From Rhizobium sophoriradicis (GTDB taxonomy: Bacteria > Pseudomonadota > Alphaproteobacteria > Rhizobiales > Rhizobiaceae): a stretch of DNA of 64,000 nucleotides. The notes beneath the pieces are model-generated. The model had not been told where the DNA came from. It searched no databases and saw only the letters and a program-made list of their open reading frames with translations. Of the stretch, positions 33,800-43,518 are shown one piece after another (the stretch's first letter is position 1; the number at the start of each line of letters is the position of its first letter). The DNA is taken from positions 22,951-86,950 of the forward strand of contig NZ_RQIH01000024.1 of the NCBI RefSeq assembly GCF_003939025.1, in the 5' to 3' direction. Made by a program: the position numbers and the translations under genes.

Positions 33800-34755
33800 T
33801 TGCTGCCCCGCGGGTTGAGCGCGTCGTTGAGGCCATCGCCGAGGAAGCTGAAGGCAACTGAGGCAAGGCCGAGCACGGCCGCCGGAGCGGCGAGAAGATG
33901 CGGATAATGCTGCCAGACGCGAAGGCCGTCCGAGATCATGTTGCCCCAGCTCGGCGTCGGCGGATTGACCCCGACGCCGAGGAAGCTGAAGGCGCTTTCC
34001 AGCACCATCGCCGTGCCGAGGCCGGCGCTGACCGAGACGATCAGCGGCCCGAGCGCATTCGGCACCACATAACGCTTGATGATGACCCAGTTCGAAAGCC
34101 CGAGCGCCTGGGCAGCGGTGATATAGGGCCGGCTGCGGATCGACAGCACCTGGGCGCGCACCAGGCGCGCGTAAGGCGGCCAGGAGATCAGCGCCATCGA
34201 CCCGAAGACGAGAATGAAATCCACCCAGATCGTCTGGCGGTAGAAGGGATTGAGGGTCTCGAGGTAGCGCGCCTCCATCCAGCGGGTGATCGGCGACTTT
34301 AGCGAGGCGTTGATGACGACGACGAGCAGCAGGTTGGGCACCGACATCGTCACGTCGGTCAGCCACATGATGGCACGGTCGAAGGGATTGCCGAAGAAGC
34401 CGGCGACGGCGCCGAGCGTCAGGCCGATCAGCACCGCGAAGAAGGTGACGATGACGGCAACGAGGAAAGCGGTCCGCGTGCCGAAGACCACGCGGCTGAA
34501 GACGTCGCGGCCGAGGTCGTCGGTTCCGAAGAGGTGGCTAATCGACGGCAGCGCATTGCGGGCGTTGAGATCCTGGCTGAGATAATCATAGGGCGTGAGA
34601 TACGGCCCGAAGATCGCGGTGAATGCGAGGAGCAGCACGACAACGAGGCCGAATACCGCAAGCTTGTTGCGCTTCAGCCGATGCCAGGCGTCGCGCCAGA
34701 GGCTGACCGGCGGTTCCTCGATCGTTTCAGGGGTGGAAAGAGGGATTGCGGACAC
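33796..34755 (-). CDS. ABC transporter permease (DppC/OppC-like)
   Basis: 319 residues, about six membrane spans. N-terminal cytoplasmic segment then RLKRNKLAVFGLVVVLLLAF (OppC N-terminal family), HLFGTDDLGRDVFSRVVFG, and the EAA loop AAQALGLSNWVIIKRYVVPN near residue 210 that contacts the ATPase. It lies two bases after the partner permease. Confidence 0.92.
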   Translation of the reverse strand: MSAIPLSTPETIEEPPVSLWRDAWHRLKRNKLAVFGLVVVLLLAFTAIFGPYLTPYDYLSQDLNARNALPSISHLFGTDDLGRDVFSRVVFGTRTAFLVAVIVTFFAVLIGLTLGAVAGFFGNPFDRAIMWLTDVTMSVPNLLLVVVINASLKSPITRWMEARYLETLNPFYRQTIWVDFILVFGSMALISWPPYARLVRAQVLSIRSRPYITAAQALGLSNWVIIKRYVVPNALGPLIVSVSAGLGTAMVLESAFSFLGVGVNPPTPSWGNMISDGLRVWQHYPHLLAAPAAVLGLASVAFSFLGDGLNDALNPRGSK

Positions 34756-34757
34756 GG

Positions 34758-35720
34758 TCAGCGGCTCCTTCTTGAATCATTGGCGCGGGGGTCGAGCAGC
34801 GGATAGAGCACATCCACCAGCAGGTTCGAGACCATCACCAGGAACGATCCGATCAGAGTGATCGCCAGGATGACCGGGTAGTCGGAATTGATCAGCGCCT
34901 GCACCGTCAACCGGCCGAGGCCCGGCAGACCGAAGACGAGTTCGACGAAGATCGCGCCGTTGACGATGGTAATCATGATCAGACCGAGTTGCGTCACGAC
35001 AGGTGTCAGCACCGGCCGCAGGATATGGCGCAGCGCCACGATGATCTCGGGCACGCCCTTGGCGCGGGCGGTGCGGACGAAATCCTCCGACAGCACCTCG
35101 ATGACGGCGGCACGGGTCTGGCGCACGATCAAAGCGATCGGCTGGAACGACAGCACCAGCAGCGGCAGCAGGATGCGGATATCGAAGATGCCGCCCCAGC
35201 CATAGGGCACGCTGGCGCCCGGCAGCAGCACGATGAGGCCGACCATCAGCAATGGACCTGCGACATAGGCGGGGATCGCCCAGAGGAAGAGCGCCGAACC
35301 CAGAATGGCATAATCCAGGCGCGAATTCTGATTCAGCGCGGCGACCATGCCGAGCGGGATTGCGACGAGGGCCGTCAGAATGATGGAACAGAGGGCAAGC
35401 TGGAAGGACACGGGTGCCGCGGCCGAGACCATCGCCCAGACGGCGCGGCCCGAGGTCAGCGAATTGCCGAACTGGCCGTGCAGCAGGTTCCAGATGTAAA
35501 GGCCGAACTGCTCGATGAAGGGCCTGTTGAGGCCGGCACTTTCACGGATGGCTTCGATGCGCTGCGGATTATAGGCGACGTCACCAGGCGCGCGCAGGAA
35601 GATCAGCTTGATCGGATCGCCGGCGCCGTAGAAGGCCAGCGCGTAAACGGCGAGCATCACCACCAGAACGGACGGAATCCAGATGGCAAACCGGGTTAGC
35701 ACGTAGCGCAGCAAGGCCAC
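34758..35720 (-). CDS. ABC transporter permease (DppB/OppB-like)
   Basis: 320 residues, about six membrane spans. MALLRYVLTRFAIWIPSVLVVMLAV N-terminus, GQFGNSLTSGRAVW, and the EAA loop RTARAKGVPEIIVALRHIL near residue 220. It follows the binding-protein gene by 122 bases, which hold no gene, and belongs to the same transcript. Confidence 0.92.
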   Translation of the reverse strand: MALLRYVLTRFAIWIPSVLVVMLAVYALAFYGAGDPIKLIFLRAPGDVAYNPQRIEAIRESAGLNRPFIEQFGLYIWNLLHGQFGNSLTSGRAVWAMVSAAAPVSFQLALCSIILTALVAIPLGMVAALNQNSRLDYAILGSALFLWAIPAYVAGPLLMVGLIVLLPGASVPYGWGGIFDIRILLPLLVLSFQPIALIVRQTRAAVIEVLSEDFVRTARAKGVPEIIVALRHILRPVLTPVVTQLGLIMITIVNGAIFVELVFGLPGLGRLTVQALINSDYPVILAITLIGSFLVMVSNLLVDVLYPLLDPRANDSRRSR

Positions 35721-35842
35721 CTCCCACCTGTTGTTCGATGCGGTCCGTCCTAAAGCCAGGCAGATCGCATCTCTTCGTCTTGAAACTTGCGCGAAGGCCT
35801 TGCAGCCTTCGCGCGCTTATTGCCAGGAACGATCATTCCCAA

Positions 35843-37480
35843 TCAGCCGATGGAGATGTTCCAAGGTTCGGCGATCTGCCAGTCGAGGTTCTTCTCGAGT
35901 CCCTTGACCTCCTTGGTGGCCCAGCGCGACATCGCCTGAGAATACCATGGAATGAAGGCCCAATCCTCGCGGAATGCCTTCTGGGCTTCCTGGGCGAGAG
36001 CAACGCGCTGCGGATCATCCGCAGCCTTGGTCGCCGCTTCGGCAAGGGCGCCGTCGACCTTGTCGTTCTTGTATCCGCCGAGCTTGTTCTGCGCGTTCGA
36101 CGAGGTCGAGGCGATGCTGCCCGTGAGATAGGAAACGGCATCGGGAACACGGGTGCCGACGTCGTCGCGGAAGATCTGGACCGAGTTCTGATCCGGACCG
36201 GCATAGGAGTCCTGCTGCGGCTTCATGTCGACGGCAGTGATGCCTAGGTTCTGACGCCACTGCTCGGCAATGAACTGGGCGGCGGCCTGAATGGCCGGCG
36301 CCGAAATGCCGACGAACAGGATCTTCGGCAGGCGCTCGGGCCCGCCATAGCTCGATTCGGCAAGCAGCTTCTTTGCGGCTGCCGGATCATAGGGAAAGGC
36401 CTCGAAGCCGGAATTGTCGGCGCCGGGAACCGAGTTGAGGATCTGGTCGGCCTTCTTGTGCGGCCCATCCGGATAGGACGCCTTGAACAGGCCGTCGCGG
36501 TCGACCGCCATGATCAGTGCCTGGCGGACCTTCGGATCGTCCATCGGCGCGCGGGAAATGTTGAACCAGAAGTGCTGGCTGGTCGGGATCAGCGGGCCGG
36601 CCGAGAATTCCGCGCCGAGATCCTGGATGATCGTCGAGGTGACGAGCTCGGTATGGGCGTTGAACTCGCCCGACTTGATCAGCGACGTGGCGGTGACATT
36701 GTCCTCGATCGAGGTGATGTCGATGCGGGCAAGCTTCGGCTTCTGCCCAAAGAAGTTCTCATTCGGCTCGAAGGTGATCTTGCCGGCATCGATATCGATG
36801 GCCGTCAGCTTGAAGGGGCCGGAGAAGACCGGCTTGTTCTCCGGCTTGTACCAGTCGATGATCTCCTCGCCGTCGCTGCCGCGCGACTGCGACGCCTTGG
36901 TGATCGGGGCGATGTGGTTGGCGAGCCGCATGAAGAAGATCGGATCGGCAGCAGCCAGCGTCACCACGACCGTGCCCTCGTCGGGTGTCGCGACACCGGT
37001 CAGCTCGTTGCCGGAGCCGGCGGCGATTTCCGCATAACCCTTGACCTTGCTCAGCACCTGGTCGGCGCGCTGGCTCTTGGTGTTCGGCATTGAGGCGACT
37101 TCCCACGATCCCTTGACGTCGGCCGAGGTGATCTTGCTGCCGTCGGAGAATACGGCCTTGGGGTCGATCTTGAAGGTCCAGACTGTGTTGTCGGCCGATT
37201 CCCAGCTGGTGAAGACGTAGGGCTTGATATTGCCCTGACTGTCGAAATACATCGGCGAAGCCCACCAGATCGAGTTCCAGCGGAACGTTCTGCCACCGCC
37301 GCGCAGCGGCGACCAATCCTGGTCGAATGCCGGATGGGCGACTTTTAGTACCTGGCCTTCATCGGCCAGCACGATGCGGGCATTCATCCCGAACACCGTC
37401 AGCCCGACGCCGGCGGCAAGGCCGAGCTTCAGCGCGTTGCGGCGCGATAAATTGGTTTTATCCGATTGATCAAAAGACAT
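35843..37480 (-). CDS. ABC transporter substrate-binding protein, family 5 (oligopeptide class), Tat-type signal
   Basis: 545 residues. The N-terminus has a twin-arginine motif (NLSRRNALKLGLAAGVGLTVF) and cleavage near residue 38 (ARIVLADEG). The mature part follows the SBP_bac_5 layout: YVFTSWESADNTVWTFKI (start of the family domain), KVRQALIMAVDRDGL near residue 300, and a C-terminal IAEPWNISIG. The family binds oligopeptides but also nickel, oligosaccharides and opine-type molecules. The acid-sugar enzymes around it suggest a sugar-derived ligand. First gene of its operon; the AT-rich region upstream holds its promoter. Confidence 0.9.
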   Translation of the reverse strand: MSFDQSDKTNLSRRNALKLGLAAGVGLTVFGMNARIVLADEGQVLKVAHPAFDQDWSPLRGGGRTFRWNSIWWASPMYFDSQGNIKPYVFTSWESADNTVWTFKIDPKAVFSDGSKITSADVKGSWEVASMPNTKSQRADQVLSKVKGYAEIAAGSGNELTGVATPDEGTVVVTLAAADPIFFMRLANHIAPITKASQSRGSDGEEIIDWYKPENKPVFSGPFKLTAIDIDAGKITFEPNENFFGQKPKLARIDITSIEDNVTATSLIKSGEFNAHTELVTSTIIQDLGAEFSAGPLIPTSQHFWFNISRAPMDDPKVRQALIMAVDRDGLFKASYPDGPHKKADQILNSVPGADNSGFEAFPYDPAAAKKLLAESSYGGPERLPKILFVGISAPAIQAAAQFIAEQWRQNLGITAVDMKPQQDSYAGPDQNSVQIFRDDVGTRVPDAVSYLTGSIASTSSNAQNKLGGYKNDKVDGALAEAATKAADDPQRVALAQEAQKAFREDWAFIPWYSQAMSRWATKEVKGLEKNLDWQIAEPWNISIG

Positions 37481-37803
37481 GTCATTCCTCCCAGGTGAAA
37501 TCGGCAGCGCTCTCCCGGCGCTGCCAGGCGCAGCACAATCCGTCGTCTATCGTTCTCTCGTTATTGTAAATATGTCAACAAAAATCCGCGATTTTCATTC
37601 GAACAAAATTTATCTTTCAAAAAATATGAAGAATTACAATCAGATAAATTTTCGCTTTCAGATTAATCCCTTTTGTCTTCTTGACAAAAGCGCCACAATG
37701 GAAAAGTTCTTAGCACTCCATCGCAGGCAGATGCATGACAATCGGGCGCAGTCGCGCGGTTCGGACACGGATCGGCAAGCCAGGGCGCACCGAAGGAGGA
37801 GAA
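37481..37803. promoter_or_regulatory. AT-rich divergent control region of the acid-sugar locus
   Basis: 323 bases between the divergent transporter operon and the DapA-family gene. The stretch about 37555-37695 is far richer in A+T than its surroundings. It holds ATTGTAA at 37563 (plus) and 37634-37640 (minus), a 21-base inverted repeat at 37670-37690 and a TTGACA box at 37681. No gene was seen. Confidence 0.55.
37670..37690. promoter_or_regulatory. Perfect inverted repeat, candidate operator
   Basis: CTTTTGTC, five bases, GACAAAAG: two perfect 8-base arms. It overlaps a possible TTGACA -35 box, as expected for a repressor site. The GntR regulator at 29953 is the likeliest ligand-responsive binder. 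Confidence 0.5.
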
Positions 37804-38709
37804 ATGAGCCATCACAGGATCACCGGCGTCTTCAGCGCGGCCGCAACGCCGCTGACGGCTGACAACACGCCGGATTTCGCGCTTTTCACCGACCATTGCC
37901 GGCAGCTGCTGGCCGAGGGATGTCATGGCGTGGCCCTGCTCGGCACGACCGGTGAGGCCAATTCCTTCTCCGGCAATGAGCGGCGCGCCATTCTGGAAGC
38001 GGCTGTGAAGGCCGGCATTCCGGCCGATAGGCTTTTGCCGGGCACCGGCGTCGTCGCCATTCCGGAGACCGTGGAACTGACACGGCACGCGCTGTCGCTC
38101 GGCGTCACCAAAGTGGTGATGCTGCCACCCTTTTATTATAAGGGCGTCTCCGACGACGGCCTCTTCGCTGCCTATTCGCAAGTGCTGGAAAAGGTCGCGG
38201 ATACGCGTCTGCGGGTCATTCTCTATCACATCCCGCAGGTTTCGGGCATTCCGCTGTCCATTCCACTGATCGGCCGGCTGATTGCGGCATTCCCGGAAAC
38301 CGTCGTCGGCATTAAGGAATCGGCGGGCGATTTCAACAACATGCAGGCAATTATCGCCGCTTATCCCGGATTTTCTGTCCTGGCCGGCGCCGATCCGCTG
38401 CTGCTACCGCTGATGAAGGCCGGCGGCGCCGGCTGCATCACGGCCACTTCCAATCTGGTGGCGGATTCGCTCCGCACCGTTTACGACCATGTCCATGACG
38501 AGGCGCGCGCCGCCGATGTCGAGGCGGCGCAGGCGCGCATCAACGCCTATCGCACGCTTTCCAACTCCTACGTCCAGATCCCGACCATCAAGGCAATGGT
38601 CGGGCTGAAGACGGGCAATCCCGCCTGGAAGCGCACGCGCGCGCCGCTGATGCCGCTGAGCGAGGCGGATTATGCCGCACTCGCCAATAGCTACGCCAAA
38701 TTGTCCTGA
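37804..38709 (+). CDS. DapA/N-acetylneuraminate-lyase family aldolase
   Basis: 301 residues, TIM-barrel. The GTTGE motif (47-51), tyrosine in LYHIP (Y141) and Schiff-base lysine in VGIKESAGD (K171) are present, so it should be catalytically competent. The family performs pyruvate-type aldol cleavage or dehydration (dihydrodipicolinate synthase, sialic acid lyase, 2-keto-3-deoxy-aldonate aldolases or dehydratases). GGAGGAG lies six bases before the ATG. It is divergent from the transporter operon and twelve bases upstream of a sialidase-like gene, which favours a catabolic lyase over lysine biosynthesis. Confidence 0.88.
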   Translation: MSHHRITGVFSAAATPLTADNTPDFALFTDHCRQLLAEGCHGVALLGTTGEANSFSGNERRAILEAAVKAGIPADRLLPGTGVVAIPETVELTRHALSLGVTKVVMLPPFYYKGVSDDGLFAAYSQVLEKVADTRLRVILYHIPQVSGIPLSIPLIGRLIAAFPETVVGIKESAGDFNNMQAIIAAYPGFSVLAGADPLLLPLMKAGGAGCITATSNLVADSLRTVYDHVHDEARAADVEAAQARINAYRTLSNSYVQIPTIKAMVGLKTGNPAWKRTRAPLMPLSEADYAALANSYAKLS

Positions 38710-38720
38710 GGAGATCCGCC

Positions 38721-39908
38721 ATGCGTTTTACCGGCCTGCCTTCGGAAGCCGTCCCTGCTCTGATGACCGGGGCCGTCACCCCTCACCCCTCTGTCGCAGG
38801 CCGCGCCGACGCCTACCTGCCCTCCCCCTGCATCCAGAACCATGCGGCTAATCTTGCCTTTCTCCCCGACGGCACGCTAACCTGCGTCTGGTTCGGCGGC
38901 ACGATGGAGGGCATGGGAGACATTTCGATTTACATGTCGCGGCTGGCGCCGGGCTCCGATCGCTGGTCGGATCCGGAAAAGATGAGCGACGATCCGGAGA
39001 AATCCGAGCAGAACCCCTTGATATTCAACGCCCCTGACGGAAAGATTTGGCTGCTCTACACATCGCAGACGTCAGGCAACCAGGATGGCTCGATTGTCAA
39101 ATTCCGGACATCGAATGACGGCGGCAAAACATTCGGCCCGGTTCAAATCCTCTGCGACAGCCCCGGTACCTTCGTCCGCCAGCCGATTGTCGTCAACGAC
39201 CGCGGCGACTGGCTGCTGCCGATCTTCCGCTGCGTCGGCCTTGAGGGTCGACGCTGGAGTGGCGATGCCGATACGGCAGCGGTGCTGATCTCGCGTGATC
39301 GCGGCGCGAACTGGCAAATGGTCGATATTTGGGACAGTCTCGGCGCCGTGCACATGAACATCCTGCCGCTTGGCGGCAGCGAGATGGTCGCCTTCTACCG
39401 CAATCGTTTCGCCGAAACCATACTTTCCAGCCGATCGGCGGACGGCGGCGAAAGCTGGAGCCCGCCCGAGCCGACCGAACTGCCGAACAACAACTCCTCA
39501 ATCCAGGCCACCGTTCTGGATGATGGAGGGATTGCAATGGTTTACAACCATTCGAATGCGACGATGTCGGATGCGCGGCGCCAGTCTCTCTACGACGAAA
39601 TCGAGGGTGACGTGGCTGGAGAGAGCGCTGCTATCGTTGCCGATGCCGGCCGCAAGGCGGTCTGGGGTGTTCCGCGCGCGCCCCTTAGCTTGGCTATCTC
39701 GAGGGATGGCGGCAGGACCTTTCCGCAGCGCATGGATCTCGATACCGGCGACGGCTTCTGCCTCAGCAACAATTCGAAGGATTCGCTGAACCGCGAATTC
39801 TCCTACCCCTCGGTCATCCAGGGCAGCGATGGCACGCTCCATGTCGCCTACACCTATTACCGGCGCGCCATCAAATATGTGCGGCTCGCCCCGCAAGCGC
39901 TGCCGTAA
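38721..39908 (+). CDS. BNR-repeat sialidase-like protein
   Basis: 395 residues, six-bladed-propeller type. Asp-box repeats of the form S-x-D-x-G-x-x-W/F occur near residues 131 (SNDGGKTF), 191 (SRDRGANW), 240 (SADGGESW) and 328 (SRDGGRTF). N-terminal FLPDGTLTCVWFGGTMEG is the sialidase-superfamily strand pattern. No signal peptide is seen, so it would act in the cytoplasm on an imported glycoside or as a non-hydrolytic lyase or epimerase of the same fold. It lies twelve bases after the aldolase; AGGAGATCC precedes the ATG. Confidence 0.82.
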   Translation: MRFTGLPSEAVPALMTGAVTPHPSVAGRADAYLPSPCIQNHAANLAFLPDGTLTCVWFGGTMEGMGDISIYMSRLAPGSDRWSDPEKMSDDPEKSEQNPLIFNAPDGKIWLLYTSQTSGNQDGSIVKFRTSNDGGKTFGPVQILCDSPGTFVRQPIVVNDRGDWLLPIFRCVGLEGRRWSGDADTAAVLISRDRGANWQMVDIWDSLGAVHMNILPLGGSEMVAFYRNRFAETILSSRSADGGESWSPPEPTELPNNNSSIQATVLDDGGIAMVYNHSNATMSDARRQSLYDEIEGDVAGESAAIVADAGRKAVWGVPRAPLSLAISRDGGRTFPQRMDLDTGDGFCLSNNSKDSLNREFSYPSVIQGSDGTLHVAYTYYRRAIKYVRLAPQALP

Positions 39909-40241
39909 GCAAGCTGCCGGCCTAGAATTGTAAAATCGGCTTTGCGATCCTTGCGTGAGAGTATGCGGGACATCAGGAAATTGGCCGGCTCGCGCCGGGA
40001 TTTGACAACAGTTTTGGCTCTCCGCCACCGGCGTGATAGCGGCTAACCTTTCAATTGACGCTTCATTCATGCTTTCAATAAGTATCTGTTTTCACGTAAA
40101 TATTTTCAAGGTTCGATCGGTTGGACCGGCCATGCCGGTGATAAAATCTCCCCGAGCCAGGAATGCCTGCTTGACATTGATCTTACAACTTTACAATAAA
40201 TGGGGTGACATTACCGCCGCAAGATCCTGCAGGAGGACTTC
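39909..40241. promoter_or_regulatory. Control region upstream of the two acid-sugar dehydrogenases
   Basis: 333 bases without a gene. ATTGTAA occurs at 39927 (plus) and 40191-40197 (minus), as in the AT-rich region at 37481-37803. TTGACA at 40171 with TACAAT at 40192 makes a possible promoter with a short 15-base spacer. The minus-strand ATTGTAA overlaps that -10. Confidence 0.42.
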
Positions 40242-41375
40242 ATGGCCAGCTTGGATTCGCCAATCACCATCGTTCGGCCGCATCTGATCGAATTCGGCAT
40301 CGGCACGGCGGCAAAGCTCGGCAAATGGGCTGCCGAAAAGGGTTTCAGGCGCACGCTCGTCATCTCCGACGCTTTCAATGCCGCGCGCATCGACCTGCTG
40401 GAATTGAAGGGCGAGGTGACGGTCTTTGCCGACGTGACGCCGGAGCCGGATACGGCCAACCTCGAAAAAGTCCTGGCGGCGGCCAACGGCGCTGACGCCG
40501 AGCTGATCGTCGGCTTCGGCGGCGGCAGCGCCATGGATCTGGCTAAACTCGCCGCCGTTCTTGCCGGCTCGGCGCAGACGCTGCATGAGGTCGTCGGCCC
40601 GAACAAGGTGCATGGACCGCGCAAGGCAGCGCTCGCCCAGGTGCCGACGACATCGGGCACCGGCAGCGAGGCTGGCATCCGCGCGCTCGTCACCGACCCC
40701 AGGACGATGGCCAAGCTCGCAGTCGAAAGCCTGCATATGCTGGCCGACATCGCCGTCATCGATCCGGCGCTCACCTTCACCGTGCCGGCCCGAACCACAG
40801 CCGCCACCGGTGTCGACGCGATGGCCCACTGCGTCGAGGCCTTCACCAACCGCAAGGCTCATCCGATGGTCGATATCTATGCAATCGAGGGAACGCGGCT
40901 GGTCGGCAAATATCTCGCCCGCGCCGTCAGAGACGGAAAAGACGCCGAAGCGCGCGCCGGCCTGTCGCTCGCCTCGCTTTACGGCGGTTTCTGCCTCGGC
41001 CCGGTCAACACCGCCGGCGGTCATGCGCTTGCCTATCCCCTCGGCACCCGCTGGCATGTGGCGCATGGCGCTGCCAACGCGCTGATCTTTCCGCATGTTC
41101 TCGCCTTCAACACGCCGTCTGCACCGGGGAAGACGAAAGCGGTGATGGAGGCGCTTGGGCGTCAAACCTCGGACAACACGACATCCGTCTTCGATGCGGC
41201 CTATGCTTTCTGCGCCGAACTCGGCATCGAGATGAAACTGTCAGGCCTTGGCGTGCCGGAAAGCGATCTCGACGCCATGGCCGACGACGCCTTTGCCATC
41301 CGCCGTCTGCTCGATAACAATCCGCGCGATCTCACCCGCGCCGACATTCGCTCGATTTATGCGGCCGCTTTCTAG
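40242..41375 (+). CDS. Iron-containing (type III) alcohol dehydrogenase
   Basis: 377 residues. NAD-binding GFGGGSAMDLAKLAAVL near residue 90, QVPTTSGTGSEAG near 133, and the metal ligands in GVDAMAHCVEAF and AHGAANALIFPHVLAFN. The group includes lactaldehyde, butanol, 4-hydroxybutyrate and maleylacetate reductases; substrate here unknown. AGGAGG lies seven bases before the ATG. Followed 27 bases later by the PdxA2-like gene, so it probably oxidises or reduces an acid-sugar intermediate in the same route. Confidence 0.88.
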   Translation: MASLDSPITIVRPHLIEFGIGTAAKLGKWAAEKGFRRTLVISDAFNAARIDLLELKGEVTVFADVTPEPDTANLEKVLAAANGADAELIVGFGGGSAMDLAKLAAVLAGSAQTLHEVVGPNKVHGPRKAALAQVPTTSGTGSEAGIRALVTDPRTMAKLAVESLHMLADIAVIDPALTFTVPARTTAATGVDAMAHCVEAFTNRKAHPMVDIYAIEGTRLVGKYLARAVRDGKDAEARAGLSLASLYGGFCLGPVNTAGGHALAYPLGTRWHVAHGAANALIFPHVLAFNTPSAPGKTKAVMEALGRQTSDNTTSVFDAAYAFCAELGIEMKLSGLGVPESDLDAMADDAFAIRRLLDNNPRDLTRADIRSIYAAAF

Positions 41376-41402
41376 GCGACAGGGTTTTCAGAAGGGACTT
41401 TG

Positions 41403-42392
<990 letters not shown>

Positions 42393-42572
42393 TCGCCCTA
42401 TTCCGAAGGAGCGGCGGCCACGCCTCGCGGGAACGGGGATCTCTTACTTCGCCTCGTCACATGCCAAACAGGTCGCGGTGATAGAACGGCGTGGCTGCTG
42501 GCCGCAGAAGATTGCCGCACAGGCGTGACATCGCTATGTTGTAGCGGGCACGAACAGCAAAGGAGGTTGCCT

Positions 42573-43432
42573 ATGACACCGCGGGACGCCTGATCCAGCA
42601 CTATCAAGACTTCTGCCTTTCCAAGGGCATCGACTTCACACGCATCGAATCCGTACTGCCGCATGACGATACAACGCTCTTCTGCAGCGCTGGCATGCAG
42701 CAATACAAGCCTCTCTTCTCCGATCCTTCCTACAGCGGAACCGTCGCAAACAGCCAGGCCTGCCTGCGCTTGGGCGACCTCGACGAGATCGGCGACGGAA
42801 CTCACTTCCTCCACTTCACCATGCTCGGGCTTTTCTCCTTCAGGGAAATGACCGTCGGCGACGCCATCGATTTTTGGCTCGCGTTTCTCGGAACGCTCGG
42901 TCTGGCGCCGGATCACGTAACGATGCATCCAGACCGCCTGATCGAATGGACGCCGCTCTATGGCGGGCGCGTACCCATCGTTGCAGATGCCGAATGCATC
43001 TGGAGCGATGGCAGCATCAGCGGATACTGCACCGAGTTCTACAAGCATGGCATAGAGATCGGGAACATTGTCAATCCGCTCGGAAGCTGTATCGATGTCG
43101 GCTTCGGCGCGGAGCGTCTCGATATGATCGTCAACGGCACGCCGCCGGCCGATGCGCTGGAGACATTGCGCGAGACGGTGATGACGATCGTAGAAAGCGG
43201 ATATCGGCCGGGTAATAAGGAGCAGGGATATGTTCTGCGCAAACTGCTCCGCCGTATCCACAGGATGGGCGGCACGCTCGACCATCCGTTCTTCGGGGAA
43301 GAGGTCGAACGCCAGAAGCGGCTCGGCGCCAAGTATCTGCGCCTGCGCGATCGCTATTGCGACAAGGGGGCGGAATGGTGGTTCGACACCCACGGCATTG
43401 ATCTCTCCGACATCGAGGAGATCATCGAGTAG
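42573..43432 (+). CDS. Alanyl-tRNA-synthetase-like catalytic-domain protein; start codon problem
   Basis: About 286 codons are open to 43432, against about 880 residues for full AlaRS. Class II features: FCSAGMQQYKPLFSD, CLRLGDLDEIGDG, LHFTMLGLFSFREM (motif 2) and VGFGAERLDMI (motif 3). The frame ends after YVLRKLLRRIHR, so editing and C-Ala domains are absent. AAAGGAGG at 42560-42566 is well placed for the ATG at 42573. That frame, however, stops after six codons (TGA at 42591), and the family sequence TAGRLIQHYQDFC is one frame away. The first ordinary in-frame start is ATG 42695, which would remove part of the domain. A one-base deletion, a sequencing error or an unusual start are all possible. 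Confidence 0.7.
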
Positions 43433-43441
43433 CAGGGATGA

Positions 43442-43469
43442 GGCTTCCCGGAATTGAACCCGGGAGGCC
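43442..43469. terminator. Ten-base-pair hairpin between convergent genes, loop resembling a tRNA T-loop
   Basis: Read on the plus strand: GGCTTCCCGG, eight-base loop, CCGGGAGGCC, fully paired with one G-U. It starts ten bases after the AlaRS-like stop and faces the glpK stop, so it may end both transcripts. On the minus strand the same bases match the tRNA T-arm consensus GGTTCRANYCC, with one C-A mismatch in the extended stem. Confidence 0.5.
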
Positions 43470-43518
43470 TTGCCACCGCCGTAGATGCCCCGCGGCGATC
43501 CGCATTGCACCGTCTCGG

